This document shows, in pieces, positions 1 through 8,868 of a stretch of 64,000 nucleotides of DNA. This stretch comes from JAHIKV01 sp963733145. GTDB lineage: Bacteria > Planctomycetota > Planctomycetia > Pirellulales > Thermoguttaceae. The notes under the pieces are model-generated. The model saw only the letters and a program-made list of their open reading frames with translations. It did not search any database and was not told the origin of the DNA. The DNA is taken from assembly GCA_963733145.1 (NCBI GenBank), contig CAVTCJ010000001.1, positions 248,001 to 312,000 on the forward strand. The letters are read 5' to 3'. The translations under genes were made by a program, and so were the position numbers. Position 1 is the first letter of the stretch. Each line of letters opens with the position of its first letter.

Positions 1-2
1 TT

Positions 3-86
3 AAGATCGAGCGGCCGAAGCTAACGCCCGCCGACGTCAAACTCCTCGAACAGGAGGGACAGCGGAACAACAGGGCGAGTGAGTGA
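3..86 (+). CDS. C-terminal tail of a truncated CDS
   Basis: An open frame enters from the left edge and reads 27 codons to a TGA, ending in the polar tail EQEGQRNNRASE. Only the tail is present, so the product cannot be named. It lies in the same orientation as the next gene, 80 bases upstream of it. Confidence 0.4.
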   Translation, partial: KIERPKLTPADVKLLEQEGQRNNRASE

Positions 87-166
87 CAGGTAAACAGAGC
101 GGTGGTGAGTTTTTGTAGAGTGCGTGAAACGCACCACAACCGGTAGTGCCTAAGGAGAAATAGGTT

Positions 167-1174
167 ATGCACACAGCTTATTCCAGTCGGCGCGTGCGTG
201 CCGCAATCGCTTGGTCGCCGATCGTGGTTGCGGGGGCATTGATCTTCGCCCTTTCCGCCTGGGCGGCCGAAAAGAAGGCGTCTCCTGTGGCGTCGAAGAC
301 GGCGGTCGTTCCGCCCGCTCCGGCCAAGGAGAAGGCATCCGGCGAAAGTCCGGCCGAGTCCGCCATTCGGGCGGCCGAAAAGGCCTTTGTCCAGGCGTTC
401 AACCGCGGCGACGCCAAGGCGGTGGCCGCCCTGTGGACGCTCGACGGCAGCCTGGTCACCGGTCAGGGCCGGGTGCTGAAAGGCCGCCAGGCCATCGAGG
501 ACGAATACGCCGCCTTCTTCAAGGACCATCCCGGCGCAAAAATCGAGATCGAAATCCAGTCCATCGAACTGCCCGTCCCGGGCACGGCCATCGAGGACGG
601 CATGGCCCGGCTGGTGTCCGACGACGGCATACCGCCGACCGCCAGCCGCTACACGGCCGTGGACGTGCTGATCGACGGCCGCTGGAAACTGGCCAGCGTC
701 CGCGAAACGAACGTCGAACAGCCGTCGAACTACGCCCAACTTCAGGAGTTCGAGTGGCTGGTCGGCAAGTGGCAAGTCAAGACCGACGACGCCACGGTCC
801 TTTCGACCGTCCGCTGGCTGCCGGGCAAGAGCTTCCTGGAAAGAAAATACACCGTGCAACAGGGCGGCCTGACGCGGTCTTCCGGGCTCCAGATCATCGG
901 CTGGGACCCGCAGGCCGGGCAGGTGCGGTCGTGGTCCTTCGATTCGTCGGGCGGTCACGGGTCGGGCTACTGGACGCCCGTCGCCGACGGTTGGCGCATC
1001 AACTCGGTCGGCATGTTGGCCGACGGCGCCCCGACTTCGGCCGAAGACTATTTGATTCGCGTCCCCCAGGAAGACAATGTTCTGGGGTTTGGCTCGGTAA
1101 AACGCAAGGTCGGCGATACTCAACTGCCCGATCTGGAGGAAGTCGTGCTGGAACGTCTGCCTGAGAAACCCTAG
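167..1174 (+). CDS. Exported SnoaL/DUF4440-like protein
   Basis: A 335-residue exported protein. The ATG at 167 follows an AAGGAG ribosome-binding site at a good distance. Residues 1-33 form a signal peptide with basic start, hydrophobic core and AWA before the likely cut. Residues about 63-185 match the SnoaL/NTF2-like DUF4440 fold: AIRAAEKAFVQAFNRGDAKA, then a WTLDGSLV segment, as in SgcJ/EcaC-type proteins. Residues about 195-335 form a second beta-rich domain (EFEWLVGKWQV...), similar to domains that often follow DUF4440 in planctomycete proteins. SnoaL-like folds bind small ligands; no catalytic residue can be assigned, so the role is unknown. Confidence 0.8.
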   Translation: MHTAYSSRRVRAAIAWSPIVVAGALIFALSAWAAEKKASPVASKTAVVPPAPAKEKASGESPAESAIRAAEKAFVQAFNRGDAKAVAALWTLDGSLVTGQGRVLKGRQAIEDEYAAFFKDHPGAKIEIEIQSIELPVPGTAIEDGMARLVSDDGIPPTASRYTAVDVLIDGRWKLASVRETNVEQPSNYAQLQEFEWLVGKWQVKTDDATVLSTVRWLPGKSFLERKYTVQQGGLTRSSGLQIIGWDPQAGQVRSWSFDSSGGHGSGYWTPVADGWRINSVGMLADGAPTSAEDYLIRVPQEDNVLGFGSVKRKVGDTQLPDLEEVVLERLPEKP

Positions 1175-1187
1175 TTTTCGGCCAAAA

Positions 1188-1277
1188 AAAAGATGTAGCA
1201 CAGCCGCCCTCGGCTGTGCGAATTGCCCCAGACAGCCGGGGGCGGCTGTCCTACATATAACGAAGTTGTTTTCGGAC
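1188..1277. repeat. Interspersed palindrome, family A copy 1
   Basis: The core has two short hairpins (CAGCCGCCCTCGGCTGTG and CAGCCGGGGGCGGCTG). Near-identical copies lie at 15041-15140 and, inverted, at 48107-48212. This copy lies just after a stop codon and could form a strong RNA hairpin there. Confidence 0.8.
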
Positions 1278-1289
1278 AGATACTTAGCA

Positions 1290-1519
1290 CTACTGCGCAG
1301 GATCGGCGGAAAATGGGGACTGGCTCCGTGTCGCAAGTTGGTTTGTCGCTTGGAAAAACGGCGATGCCACGGTGCCTGTCCCCTTTTTCCGCGGGGAGCG
1401 GCGCCGACCGTCGCGGGAAAGGGGACAGGCACCGTCGCCAAAAAACGTGTCGGCAAGGTTTACCGGTCACTGCGACGGAGCCAGTCCCCATTCCCGCGAC
1501 TCCCGATCCTGCACAGTAC
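1290..1519. repeat. Large nested inverted repeat
   Basis: The outer arms are GCGCAGGATCGG and its near-complement at about 1505. Inside them are ATGGGGACTGGCTCCG / CGGAGCCAGTCCCCAT and then GGTGCCTGTCCCC / GGGGACAGGCACC. The three nested pairs make an extended cruciform-capable structure in the gap before the next gene. I see no coding signal in it. Confidence 0.75.
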
Positions 1520-1544
1520 AATTAGCCGACAAAGGAATCCGACG

Positions 1545-2964
1545 ATGAAACGTTGCATTATACTCGGCGTGGTGGCAATTTTCGCCCTCGCCGCAACACA
1601 ATTTGAAACTTTCGGGCGGGGCTTTGGCGGTATGGGCGGATTTCACGGCGGTGGTTTTGGGGGCGGCAGCTTAGGCGGCTTTCATGGCGGCGGCTTCGGC
1701 GGAGGAGAAGCCGGCGGTTTTCACGCTGGTGGATTCGGCGGAGGAGAGGCCGGCGGTTTCCACGCTGGTGGATTTGGCGGAGGAGAGGCTGGCGGTTTTC
1801 ACGGCGGCGGATTTGGCGGAGGAGAGGCTGGCGGTTTTCACGCTGGTGGATTCGGTGGCGGTGAAGCCGGCGGTTTTCACGGCGGCGGATATGGCGGATA
1901 CCATGCCGGCGCTATGGGCGGCTCGGTGAATCGCGGACAATTGAACAGCTTTCTCGGCCTGCCCACCGACGGCGGAATGGCGGCGGCCGGCGGCTTCCAT
2001 GCGCGGGGGCGGGGCCATCTCCGGTCCGGAAGGCGCAGCGGCTTGGGGCGGCGGCGCTCGGGGAGGCGTTTATCATGGGCCCGGCGGCACGACCATCGCC
2101 CACGGCTCGGCCGGCATTCACGGCGGCGCGGTCGGGCCCGGTGGGGCCGCGGCCGGCGGCGGATCGGCCCACGGCACTGTCGTCAAAGGTCCCGGCGGAA
2201 ACGTCTACGCCCACGGCTCGGCGAGCGCACATGGGGCCGCGGTCGGGCGAGGCTTTGCCGGCTACGGCACTCACTACTGGTCGGCAACCTACTGCCACGC
2301 CCAGGGGTTGGCCGTTAATCGCTGGTACGGCGGCGTGCGCATCTTCACGCCCACTTGGTGCGTGGCGCATCCCTGGGGCTGGTGTCCGGCGGGATACACG
2401 GCTGCCTTATGGGCGAGAACCGTTTGGGCGGTGCCCACCGCCGCGGCGATCGGCGCCTGGATCGGCGTCCCGGCCGCTTTCCCGCCTTACGTCTACGGCA
2501 ACAACATCACCTATCAGGACAACCGCGTGTACTACGGCGCCGAGCCGGTCGCCACGGAACAAGAATACTACCAGCAAGCCACCGACATTGCCGGCTCACA
2601 ATCAGCTCCCGCCGCCGGCGGCGCGAAGCAGCAATGGCTCCCCTTGGGCGTGTTCGGCCTGGTCGCCGAGGGCCAAAAGACGCCCGACATGGTGTTCCAA
2701 CTGGCGATCGACAAGGCCGGCGCAATTCGCGGCAACTACTACGATCAGATCCTCGACACGACGATCCCCGTCAGCGGCGCAGTGGACGAAAAAAACCAGC
2801 GGGCCGCTTGGACGATCGGCAAGAACAAGAAGTTGGTCGTAGAGACGGGCCTCTATAATCTGACCCAAGACTCGTCCACCGCCCTGGTCCACTACGGGCC
2901 GGACCGCACGCAACAGTACGTCCTCGTGAGGATGAAGCAGCCGGAGAAATCCGGCAAACAGTGA
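1545..2964 (+). CDS. Gly/His-rich repeat surface protein (one frame correction)
   Basis: Exported protein of about 473 residues. The ATG at 1545 starts a signal peptide (MKRCIILGVVAIFALAATQF). Residues about 30-120 are 13-residue Gly/Phe/His repeats (GGFHAGGFGGGEA type). A Gly/His linker with PGG motifs follows, then a C-terminal domain of about 230 residues rich in Trp, Tyr and Cys (WCVAHPWGWCPAGY) and ending in a compact beta-rich part (LPLGVFGLVAEGQ). This architecture resembles planctomycete proteins annotated as mu-protocadherin-like cell-surface proteins. The frame changes at the G run near 2000; removing one G joins both halves. Function is unknown; a surface role is inferred. Confidence 0.7.
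1636..1905 (+). repeat. 39-bp in-frame tandem repeat (13 codons)
   Basis: Six full units plus one diverged unit encode GGFH(A/G)GGFGGGEA. The period is exactly 39 bases, so unit gain or loss preserves the reading frame. Confidence 0.85.
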
Positions 2965-3096
2965 ACGGCCCGCGTCCCGGTATGCGATGCTCATCCTCCC
3001 TTGCCTATCTACGGCTGGCGGCGATTGTCCGGTAATGAACGTCTATTGCTGTTGATCCGAAGCCGGCCGCTCTGGCGCCGCCAAGGATCGGGGAAT

Positions 3097-3193
3097 CAAT
3101 AACTGTCATCCTGAGCGCAGCGAAGGATCTCCGTGCATCCAGAACCAGATCCTTCGCTACGCTCAGGATGACTGCCAATTCCGACAGTTATTG
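3097..3193. repeat. Inverted repeat, family G copy 1
   Basis: Arms CAATAACTG / CAGTTATTG enclose TCATCCTGAGCGCAGCGAAG and its complement. A related copy is at 16358-16485. It abuts the broken end of the kdpD remnant. Confidence 0.8.
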
Positions 3194-3210
3194 ATTCGCC
3201 CATCCCAAGT

Positions 3211-3600
3211 GGTCACCGGATGGTCTTTCAGTTGTCGGGAAACCCTGGCCAGCGAAGCGCCGATCACTTCCTCGACCGGTTGCCACTGTTTTCGTATTTC
3301 CAATGCCCCGGCCTGCAATCGCGTCATGTCCAGGAGATTCGCCACCAGTCGATTCAGCCGCTGGGATTCGTCCAAGATCGAAGCGGCGAGCTCGCGCCGC
3401 GTCTTCGGGTCGAGCTTCTCTTCGTTTTCCAGGAGAGTGCTGCTGGCTCCGGCAACCACCGACAGCGGCGTGCGCAAGTCGTGCGAAACTGCGCTCAGCA
3501 ACGAGCTTCGCAAGCGCTCGGTTTCGATGTCCAACCGGACTTGCGCGGCCTCGGCTTCGAGATCGGTGCGTTCCAGCGCCGACGCGATCAGCCCGGCAAC
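3211..3600 (-). pseudogene. kdpD: KdpD-type sensor kinase remnant
   Basis: About 130 residues matching the dimerisation/phosphoacceptor part of KdpD. A helix (LERTDLEAEAAQVRLDIE) leads to ETERLRSSLLSAVSHDLRTP, which holds the H-box histidine, then LDESQRLNRLVANLLDMTRL. Everything upstream (universal stress and transmembrane parts) and the whole ATPase domain downstream are missing. One end runs into the aroK 3' end and the other stops at a family G palindrome. KdpD senses K+ limitation and phosphorylates KdpE; this fragment cannot do so. I see no other kdp gene in the window. Confidence 0.75.
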
Positions 3601-4133
3601 CCTCTCCCGGAGGGCGGGGGGACCGAAATATATGCCATGATCTCCTCGGCCAACTCGTCCGGCCGTCTTGCGTCGGTGTCGAAAATCAGATCGGCCGCCT
3701 CTTCATAGATTGGCGTTCGCGCTTCGAGCAACTGCATGATTTCCTGCAACGGCCCGGAGTCGGAAAGCGGCGGGCGGCGGGCGGCGGACAAAGCGTCGTT
3801 TTCGATGCGGGCGAGGATCGCCGCCGGCGCCGCCCGGAGCCAAACCACTTTGCCCGCCGCGCGCATTGCCCGACGGCTCTCGGGCCGCAAGGGGGCCCCG
3901 CCCCCGGTTGCCAGCACCAGGCGGTCGCGGCGGCAGAGGTCGGCGATCGCGGCGGCCTCCAGGTCGCGGAAGGCGGGCTCTCCGTCCTCGGCGAAGATTT
4001 CGGCGATCGATTTGCCCGCGCGGCGCTCGATTTCGTCGTCGGAGTCCGCCCATTGCCAACGGAGCCGCCCGGCCAAGAGTCTGGCGAGCGTGGTTTTCCC
4101 CGTGGCGCGGTAGCCGATCAACGTCAGGATCAT
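3588..4133 (-). CDS. aroK: Shikimate kinase
   Basis: A 181-residue shikimate kinase, which phosphorylates the 3-hydroxyl of shikimate with ATP in the chorismate pathway. The P-loop is GYRATGKTT at residues 7-15. DSDDEIERRAG carries the shikimate-binding Asp region, FRDLEAAAI follows, and ATGGGAPLRPESR is the conserved GGG loop. Length is normal for the family. The ATG at 4133 places the P-loop at the usual distance; the frame stays open upstream without further homology. The extreme C-terminus (PPPSGRGLPG) runs into kdpD-derived sequence and is probably not native. Confidence 0.93.
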   Translation of the reverse strand: MILTLIGYRATGKTTLARLLAGRLRWQWADSDDEIERRAGKSIAEIFAEDGEPAFRDLEAAAIADLCRRDRLVLATGGGAPLRPESRRAMRAAGKVVWLRAAPAAILARIENDALSAARRPPLSDSGPLQEIMQLLEARTPIYEEAADLIFDTDARRPDELAEEIMAYISVPPPSGRGLPG

Positions 4134-4287
4134 GGAGAAGAGGGGGTTCGGGGATTCGGGCTTGGGAAATGCTAACACGAAGAAGATGACGCAGCGAATT
4201 CGCCGAATATCCGCTTGCGGTTTTGCAACGAATAGCCGAACAAACCCGGCGCCGCCCAGATTAATCCAGAACGGCGTCAGCGGCAAG

Positions 4288-4500
4288 GGATGACGTCCTC
4301 GTTTCCTTCGTAGGGCGCGTGAAACACACCGCTTCGTAGGCTGCGTGAAACACACCGCAAGGAAGCACGACTCGCCCGGTGCGTTTCACGCACCTTAGGA
4401 TCGGCAAATTAATAACTGTCGCATTTCAGAAGGGGACAGTCCCATTTTCGTCGAACGAAAATTGGGACAGTCCCCCACTTATTGATTCGCCGGCCCTTAC
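4288..4500. repeat. Two adjacent palindromic repeats upstream of aroK
   Basis: 4288-4396 holds copies of GCGTGAAACACACCGC facing GGTGCGTTTCACGCACC. 4402-4494 holds GGGACAGTCCC-type arms around TTTTCGTCGAACGAAAA, with outer arms GGCAAATTAATAAC / TTATTGATTCGCC. No gene is visible between aroK and the next CDS. Confidence 0.7.
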
Positions 4501-4514
4501 GCACCCAACGCCTG

Positions 4515-5249
4515 CTAATCCCGGACTTCCAAGCCCCAGTCGCCGGATTCCCGATCCCCGGCATATTCCCCGTCCATTCCCAGACGGGTCTTCAGTTCGT
4601 CGAACTGGTGGGCGAACAAGTCGCTGGAGGAATGGACGTGCTCCGCCTCGGTGAGGAAGCGGATCTGCTCGTTGCGGTTCACGCCGCGTTGGGCGAGGAT
4701 TTCCTCGAACTCCCCCAACTGCTCGCCGTAAACGATCAGCAGTTTGTGTTCGTCGAACTGGATTTCCTGCGGCACGCCGGGATTGAGCACCGCCAGGCCG
4801 GTGCAGCCGTCGTTCATCAACAGTTCCTCATATTCCCAGAGGACGCTTTTCAGCACGGGCAAGTCGATGTGCTCGCGGTACAGGTCGGCGTGTCCCTTGT
4901 GCCGCCGTTTGTGGCTGGTCTCCAGGACCACGTCGACGGTGAATCCGAGCGGATCGAGCAACTCCATGAAAGTCTCGAAGAGATGCTCGCGGGAAACGGA
5001 GGCCATCAGCACCGGCACGCTGTTGCGGTTCTCTTCGTCGCGGTAGTAATCGTGGCGGTAGCCCTGGCTGGGAACGACTTGGAGGTCGTAAGACGGGCGG
5101 ACGGCGTCGGTCAGGGAGAAGTTCCCGTACCGCGACACCTCGAGGTGCGATTCCAGTTCGGTCTCGCTGAGTTGCTGGAAGCTGCTGGCGCCGACCGGCA
5201 TCTCGCCTTCAGGAAACACATTACGGAAAAATCGTTGGAGGAAACCCAT
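4515..5249 (-). CDS. Conserved hypothetical cytosolic protein
   Basis: A 244-residue soluble protein with no signal peptide or membrane segment. The start at 5249 (MGFLQRFFRNVFPEGE) is preferred over the longer frame because the upstream residues look like non-coding translation. The middle part (VPVLMASVSREHLFETFMEL, then DPLGFTVDVVLETSH) reads as an ordered alpha/beta domain; the end is acidic and low-complexity. I do not recognise the family, though it looks like a conserved planctomycete protein. It stands alone on the minus strand. Confidence 0.65.
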   Translation of the reverse strand: MGFLQRFFRNVFPEGEMPVGASSFQQLSETELESHLEVSRYGNFSLTDAVRPSYDLQVVPSQGYRHDYYRDEENRNSVPVLMASVSREHLFETFMELLDPLGFTVDVVLETSHKRRHKGHADLYREHIDLPVLKSVLWEYEELLMNDGCTGLAVLNPGVPQEIQFDEHKLLIVYGEQLGEFEEILAQRGVNRNEQIRFLTEAEHVHSSSDLFAHQFDELKTRLGMDGEYAGDRESGDWGLEVRD

Positions 5250-5670
5250 CGATGCTCTCAATCTCGTGGCAAACAACAGTTGTGGGGGGCGGGTTTCGTG
5301 ATCCGAAGCTGGGGGCTTTCTATCAAACCTTAGGTTACGCTTGGCGGTGATAACGCCGTTGTTTCCCGGCCGATAACCCCTCTTTTTTCCCGTCCTCGAC
5401 AAATCTGGAACAACCCTCACGCGCCCCAAAACCGGCACGGCAAACACCGCGCGGGCCGAGGCCCAAAGCCCGTTTCCACGGGCATTTAAGCTAGTCTAGC
5501 ACCGGAATTCCGCCCCCAGGGCTTTTGTCGCAGGTGAACTCGAAAAACTTCCTCCGGCCATGGAGAGCGGCGACGGTTGGCGAAGAGTTTGGGGCTGACC
5601 CTTTTGACGCCCGAGAGTTGCCTGGCAGGAGGCCTTTCGTTACACTTCTTGGAGCGTTACCAATTATTGG

Positions 5671-5783
5671 TCCCCTCTCCCTTTGGGAGAGGGTTAGGGT
5701 GAGGGCGAACAGCCAAACAATGTTGCGAGTGCCCTGCCACCCGCTGCCCTCACCCCCGGCCCCTCTCCCAAAGGGAGAGGGGA
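5671..5783. repeat. Palindromic repeat, family D copy 1
   Basis: Two facing copies of CCCTCTCCCTTTGGGAGAGG flank TTAGGGTGAGGGCG and its complement. Other copies are at 38285-38401 and 40444-40560. It ends about 20 bases before the next start codon, so it lies in the 5' leader. The rest of 5250-5803 shows no gene. Confidence 0.85.
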
Positions 5784-5803
5784 GATTTCGAGAAAAGATT
5801 TCC

Positions 5804-7369
5804 ATGAACCGCATAATCTCCGCGATCCGGCCGCTTGCCGCCGGGCTGTTGATCCTGGCCGGCTGCACGAACAGCTCGCCCCCGTTGCTGGCGGAACAAA
5901 AGCCGGTGGGAAAATCGGCCGCCGCCGCGGATGGCCTCCGCCCCCTCGAACCCCGCGAATCGTGGGACGTCTACGTCCTGCAAGGCAAGCGGGTGGGATA
6001 CGGACACACGACCGTCAGCCGGAAGACCGAAGCGGGCCAAACGCTCCTCCGCATCGAAAACCTCAGCCGCCTGACCTTCCGCCGCGGAAGCGACACTACC
6101 GAGCAGGTCATCTCCGCCGCGTGCATGGAAACCCCCGCGGGTGAATTGATCGCTTTCGAGAGCAAAATCCAAATGGGCCCCGGCGCCATCCGCTCCACGG
6201 GGCGGGTGAACGGGAACAAGTTGGACATAGAAATGTTCGGGCCGGACAAAACAGAGCCGACGCGTCTGTCGCTCCCCTGGCCGGCGGCCTGCCGCGGGCC
6301 GTTCGCCGGCGAAGAGACCCTGCTCCGCCGGCCCATGCAACCCGGCCAACAACGCAAGTTCAAGACGTTCGAGATCGGCTTCAATCAGGTGGCCGAGATG
6401 GAGCTGACGGCCAAGGACTACGAGCCGGTCAAACTGCCCGACGGCGCCCGGCCGTTGCTGCGGATCGAAACGGTCACCCGCCTTCCCGACGGCCAGGAAG
6501 TCAAGGGGACGGTTTGGTGCGACCGCTCGGGCGACACCTTGAAGACCTACAGCGAGGCGATGGGGCTGGAATCTTTCCGCGTCTCGAAGGCCGAGGCCCT
6601 GAAAAAATCCGCCGCCGCGGAATTGGACCTCCTGCCCAGCATGATGGTCAAGGTCGAGCGGGCGTTGCCCGATCCCTATCGCACGAAACGGGTCCGCTAT
6701 CGGGTCCATTTGGAGCGGGGCGATCCCGCCAAGGTGTTTTCCGTCGGATCGACCCAGAGCGTCAAGTCGATCGACCCGCACACGGCCGAAATCACGGTCT
6801 ATTCGATCCGGCCCGGCGTGGACGGCGGAAACACGGACGCCCCCGCCGATAAACCGACCGACGACGACCTTCGAGCGAACAATTACATTCAGAGCGACGA
6901 TCCCCTGATCCGCTCCAACGCCGCCAAGGCCGCCGCCGGCGAAACCGACCCCTGGCGCGTGGCGGTGGCCCTGGAGCGTTTCGTCAACCGCGAAGTGCAG
7001 GAGAAAAATTTCACGCAGGCGTTCGCCACGGCGGCCGAGGTGGCCCGCTTGCACGAGGGCGATTGCACCGAGCACGCGGTCTATCTGGCCGCGCTGGCCC
7101 GGGCCCGCGGAATCCCCGCCCGAGTGGCAATCGGATTGGTCTACATGGACGGGCGCCGGGCCTTCGGCTACCACGCCTGGACCGAAGTCTACATCAAGGG
7201 CCGCTGGATTCCCATCGACGGGACCTTGGCCCTGGGCGGCATCGGCGCGGGCCATCTGAAAATCGCCGCGGGCAATCTCAAGGGGGCCTCGGTCTACAAC
7301 GCGCTGCTGCCGGTGATAAAAATCCTCGGCCAACTGCGGATCGAGGTCCTCGACGTTTCGCCGAAATAG
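5804..7369 (+). CDS. Lipoprotein with transglutaminase-like domain
   Basis: A 521-residue lipoprotein. The ATG at 5804 opens a lipoprotein signal with lipobox LAGC and Cys21. Residues about 50-350 are a long beta-rich region. The C-terminal domain is a transglutaminase-like fold with a visible triad: Cys421 in GDCTEH, His457 in YHAWTEVY and Asp472 in PIDGT. Bacterial relatives act as cysteine peptidases or amidases more often than as protein crosslinkers. The frame is open upstream of 5804 through the palindrome, but that part lacks homology. The substrate is not evident from the neighbours. Confidence 0.85.
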   Translation: MNRIISAIRPLAAGLLILAGCTNSSPPLLAEQKPVGKSAAAADGLRPLEPRESWDVYVLQGKRVGYGHTTVSRKTEAGQTLLRIENLSRLTFRRGSDTTEQVISAACMETPAGELIAFESKIQMGPGAIRSTGRVNGNKLDIEMFGPDKTEPTRLSLPWPAACRGPFAGEETLLRRPMQPGQQRKFKTFEIGFNQVAEMELTAKDYEPVKLPDGARPLLRIETVTRLPDGQEVKGTVWCDRSGDTLKTYSEAMGLESFRVSKAEALKKSAAAELDLLPSMMVKVERALPDPYRTKRVRYRVHLERGDPAKVFSVGSTQSVKSIDPHTAEITVYSIRPGVDGGNTDAPADKPTDDDLRANNYIQSDDPLIRSNAAKAAAGETDPWRVAVALERFVNREVQEKNFTQAFATAAEVARLHEGDCTEHAVYLAALARARGIPARVAIGLVYMDGRRAFGYHAWTEVYIKGRWIPIDGTLALGGIGAGHLKIAAGNLKGASVYNALLPVIKILGQLRIEVLDVSPK

Positions 7370-7384
7370 CTCGTGCTGCGGCAC

Positions 7385-7468
7385 GTAGGGTGGGACAAGC
7401 GAAGCGCGGTCCCACCAAGAGGATCGGGATCATCGTGGTGGGACCGCGCTTCGCTTGTCCCACCCTAC
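7385..7468. repeat. Palindromic repeat, family B copy 1
   Basis: Arms GTAGGGTGGGACAAGCGAAG / CTTCGCTTGTCCCACCCTAC surround CGGTCCCACC. Four copies are present (also 8740-8833, 13724-13804 and 60942-61024). All are intergenic and close to a stop codon. Confidence 0.9.
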
Positions 7469-7614
7469 ACTTCCGGCATTGACGGGACGTTGCACGCAAC
7501 CGGCGCGACCGACGCCAAGCGGCTTTACGTCGTGTAATCGCGGGAATACAATGGTTTCGCCCCCGCCGGGAATTTGATACAATGGAGCCGACGGGGGAGT
7601 GGTAATACAATCCC

Positions 7615-7670
7615 GTTTAGCAGCCGCCGGCACGGCGGCCTCAGGAGCATCGTACCGACGGCCGCTAAAC
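7615..7670. repeat. Palindromic repeat, family E copy 1
   Basis: Begins GTTTAGCAGCCGCCGG and ends CCGACGGCCGCTAAAC. A second copy is at 34783-34849. It lies in the leader of the ChaN-like gene. Confidence 0.8.
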
Positions 7671-7728
7671 AACGGCTGCTATACAAATTGAGAATCAACC
7701 GACGCATTTCTTTAGGGAACGGAACAAC

Positions 7729-8718
7729 ATGAGAAAATTTACACTTGGACTCGTTGTGATGTCACTTTCGGGACTATTTTTCTGTCTGTCGGCGGCGCCG
7801 GGCCGGGCAGCGGCCGGCGATGAAGACCAAAACGCCCGCACCCATTTATGGATCGATTTCTACCGCGGCGAGCCGGTGACCTACGATGACGTTCTGGACG
7901 ATCTTTCCGGCGTGGGCGTGATCTATCTCGGCGAGTACCACACTTTGAAACAGCATCACGAGATCCAACGCCGGATCGTGGACGACTTGGCGCGGGGGGG
8001 CGGCTCGCTGGTGCTGGCCCTGGAACAATTGGAGTCGCACCAGCAACCCATCGTCGATCGCTACAACCGCGGCGAAATCGACTACGATCAATTTGTCAAA
8101 GCGGTCGATTGGAAGCGGACTTGGGGCAACTACGAGCAATACCGGCCGGTGGTCGAGGCCGCCCGCAAGAACAAGGTTCCGCTGTTGGCGCTGAACGCCC
8201 GGAGCGCGACGATTCGCCAGGTGGCGCGGAGCGGGGGCCTCGACAAGATGCCCGCCCAGGCCCGCGCCGAGCTGCCCCGCGACATCTGGCTGGACGATCC
8301 GGCCTATCGGAAGCGGCTGTCCCTGCAGATGATGGTCCACGTGGCGGCCAATCCCGAAACCTTGCGCCCGATGATCGAGGCCCAGATCGCGCGGGACGAG
8401 GCCATGGCCTCGACGCTCTGCAACTACCTGAAGTCGGACGCCGGCCGAGGGCGGACGGCGATCGTGCTCTGCGGCGTGGGGCACGTCTCGTTCGGGCAAG
8501 GGACCGCGGCCCGAGTCCGGCGGCGGATGCCCAAGATCAAGGATCGGATCCTGCTCTTTTCGGCCAGCGGCGACGTAAAATTGTCGCCTCGGGACGCGGC
8601 CGCGGCACGCGCGATAAACATTACCCACGAACAACTCCGGCAGATCGACCGGCCGATCGCCGACTATCTGTACGTGACGAGTTTGAAAGAGGCCGACGAG
8701 ACACCAGCGCCGAAATAG
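7729..8718 (+). CDS. ChaN-like haem-binding-fold exported protein
   Basis: A 329-residue exported protein with signal peptide (residues 1-29) starting at ATG 7729. The body matches the ChaN/DUF399 fold (Cofac_haem_bdg). GVIYLGEYHTLKQHHEIQRR is the family's opening strand with GExH. LALEQLESHQQPIVDRYNRG and FVKAVDWKRTWG follow, and CGVGHVSFGQGTAARV closes the domain. Campylobacter ChaN binds haem and has been linked to iron uptake; in planctomycetes the function is untested. It stands between two palindromes with no obvious iron-transport neighbour. Confidence 0.82.
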   Translation: MRKFTLGLVVMSLSGLFFCLSAAPGRAAAGDEDQNARTHLWIDFYRGEPVTYDDVLDDLSGVGVIYLGEYHTLKQHHEIQRRIVDDLARGGGSLVLALEQLESHQQPIVDRYNRGEIDYDQFVKAVDWKRTWGNYEQYRPVVEAARKNKVPLLALNARSATIRQVARSGGLDKMPAQARAELPRDIWLDDPAYRKRLSLQMMVHVAANPETLRPMIEAQIARDEAMASTLCNYLKSDAGRGRTAIVLCGVGHVSFGQGTAARVRRRMPKIKDRILLFSASGDVKLSPRDAAAARAINITHEQLRQIDRPIADYLYVTSLKEADETPAPK

Positions 8719-8739
8719 TTGCTGTTTCTGAACGCCTGT

Positions 8740-8833
8740 GTAGGGTGGGACAAGCGAAGCGCCGTCCCACCAGTAGCAGAGAAAATGGGAGGAGAGACTG
8801 TGGTGGGACAGCGCTTCGCTTGTCCCACCCTAC
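8740..8833. repeat. Palindromic repeat, family B copy 2
   Basis: Same arms as the copy at 7385, with a longer central loop. It lies between the ChaN-like gene and the TAT gene. Confidence 0.9.
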
Positions 8834-8868
8834 TTTCCGCCAGCGATACGAACTAGGAGATTTCCGAC

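Noticed and set aside
5750..7384. Long minus-strand frame opposite the transglutaminase gene
   Set aside because: It is a shadow: His/Arg/Gly/Asp-rich with no domain pattern, while the plus frame has a signal and catalytic triad.
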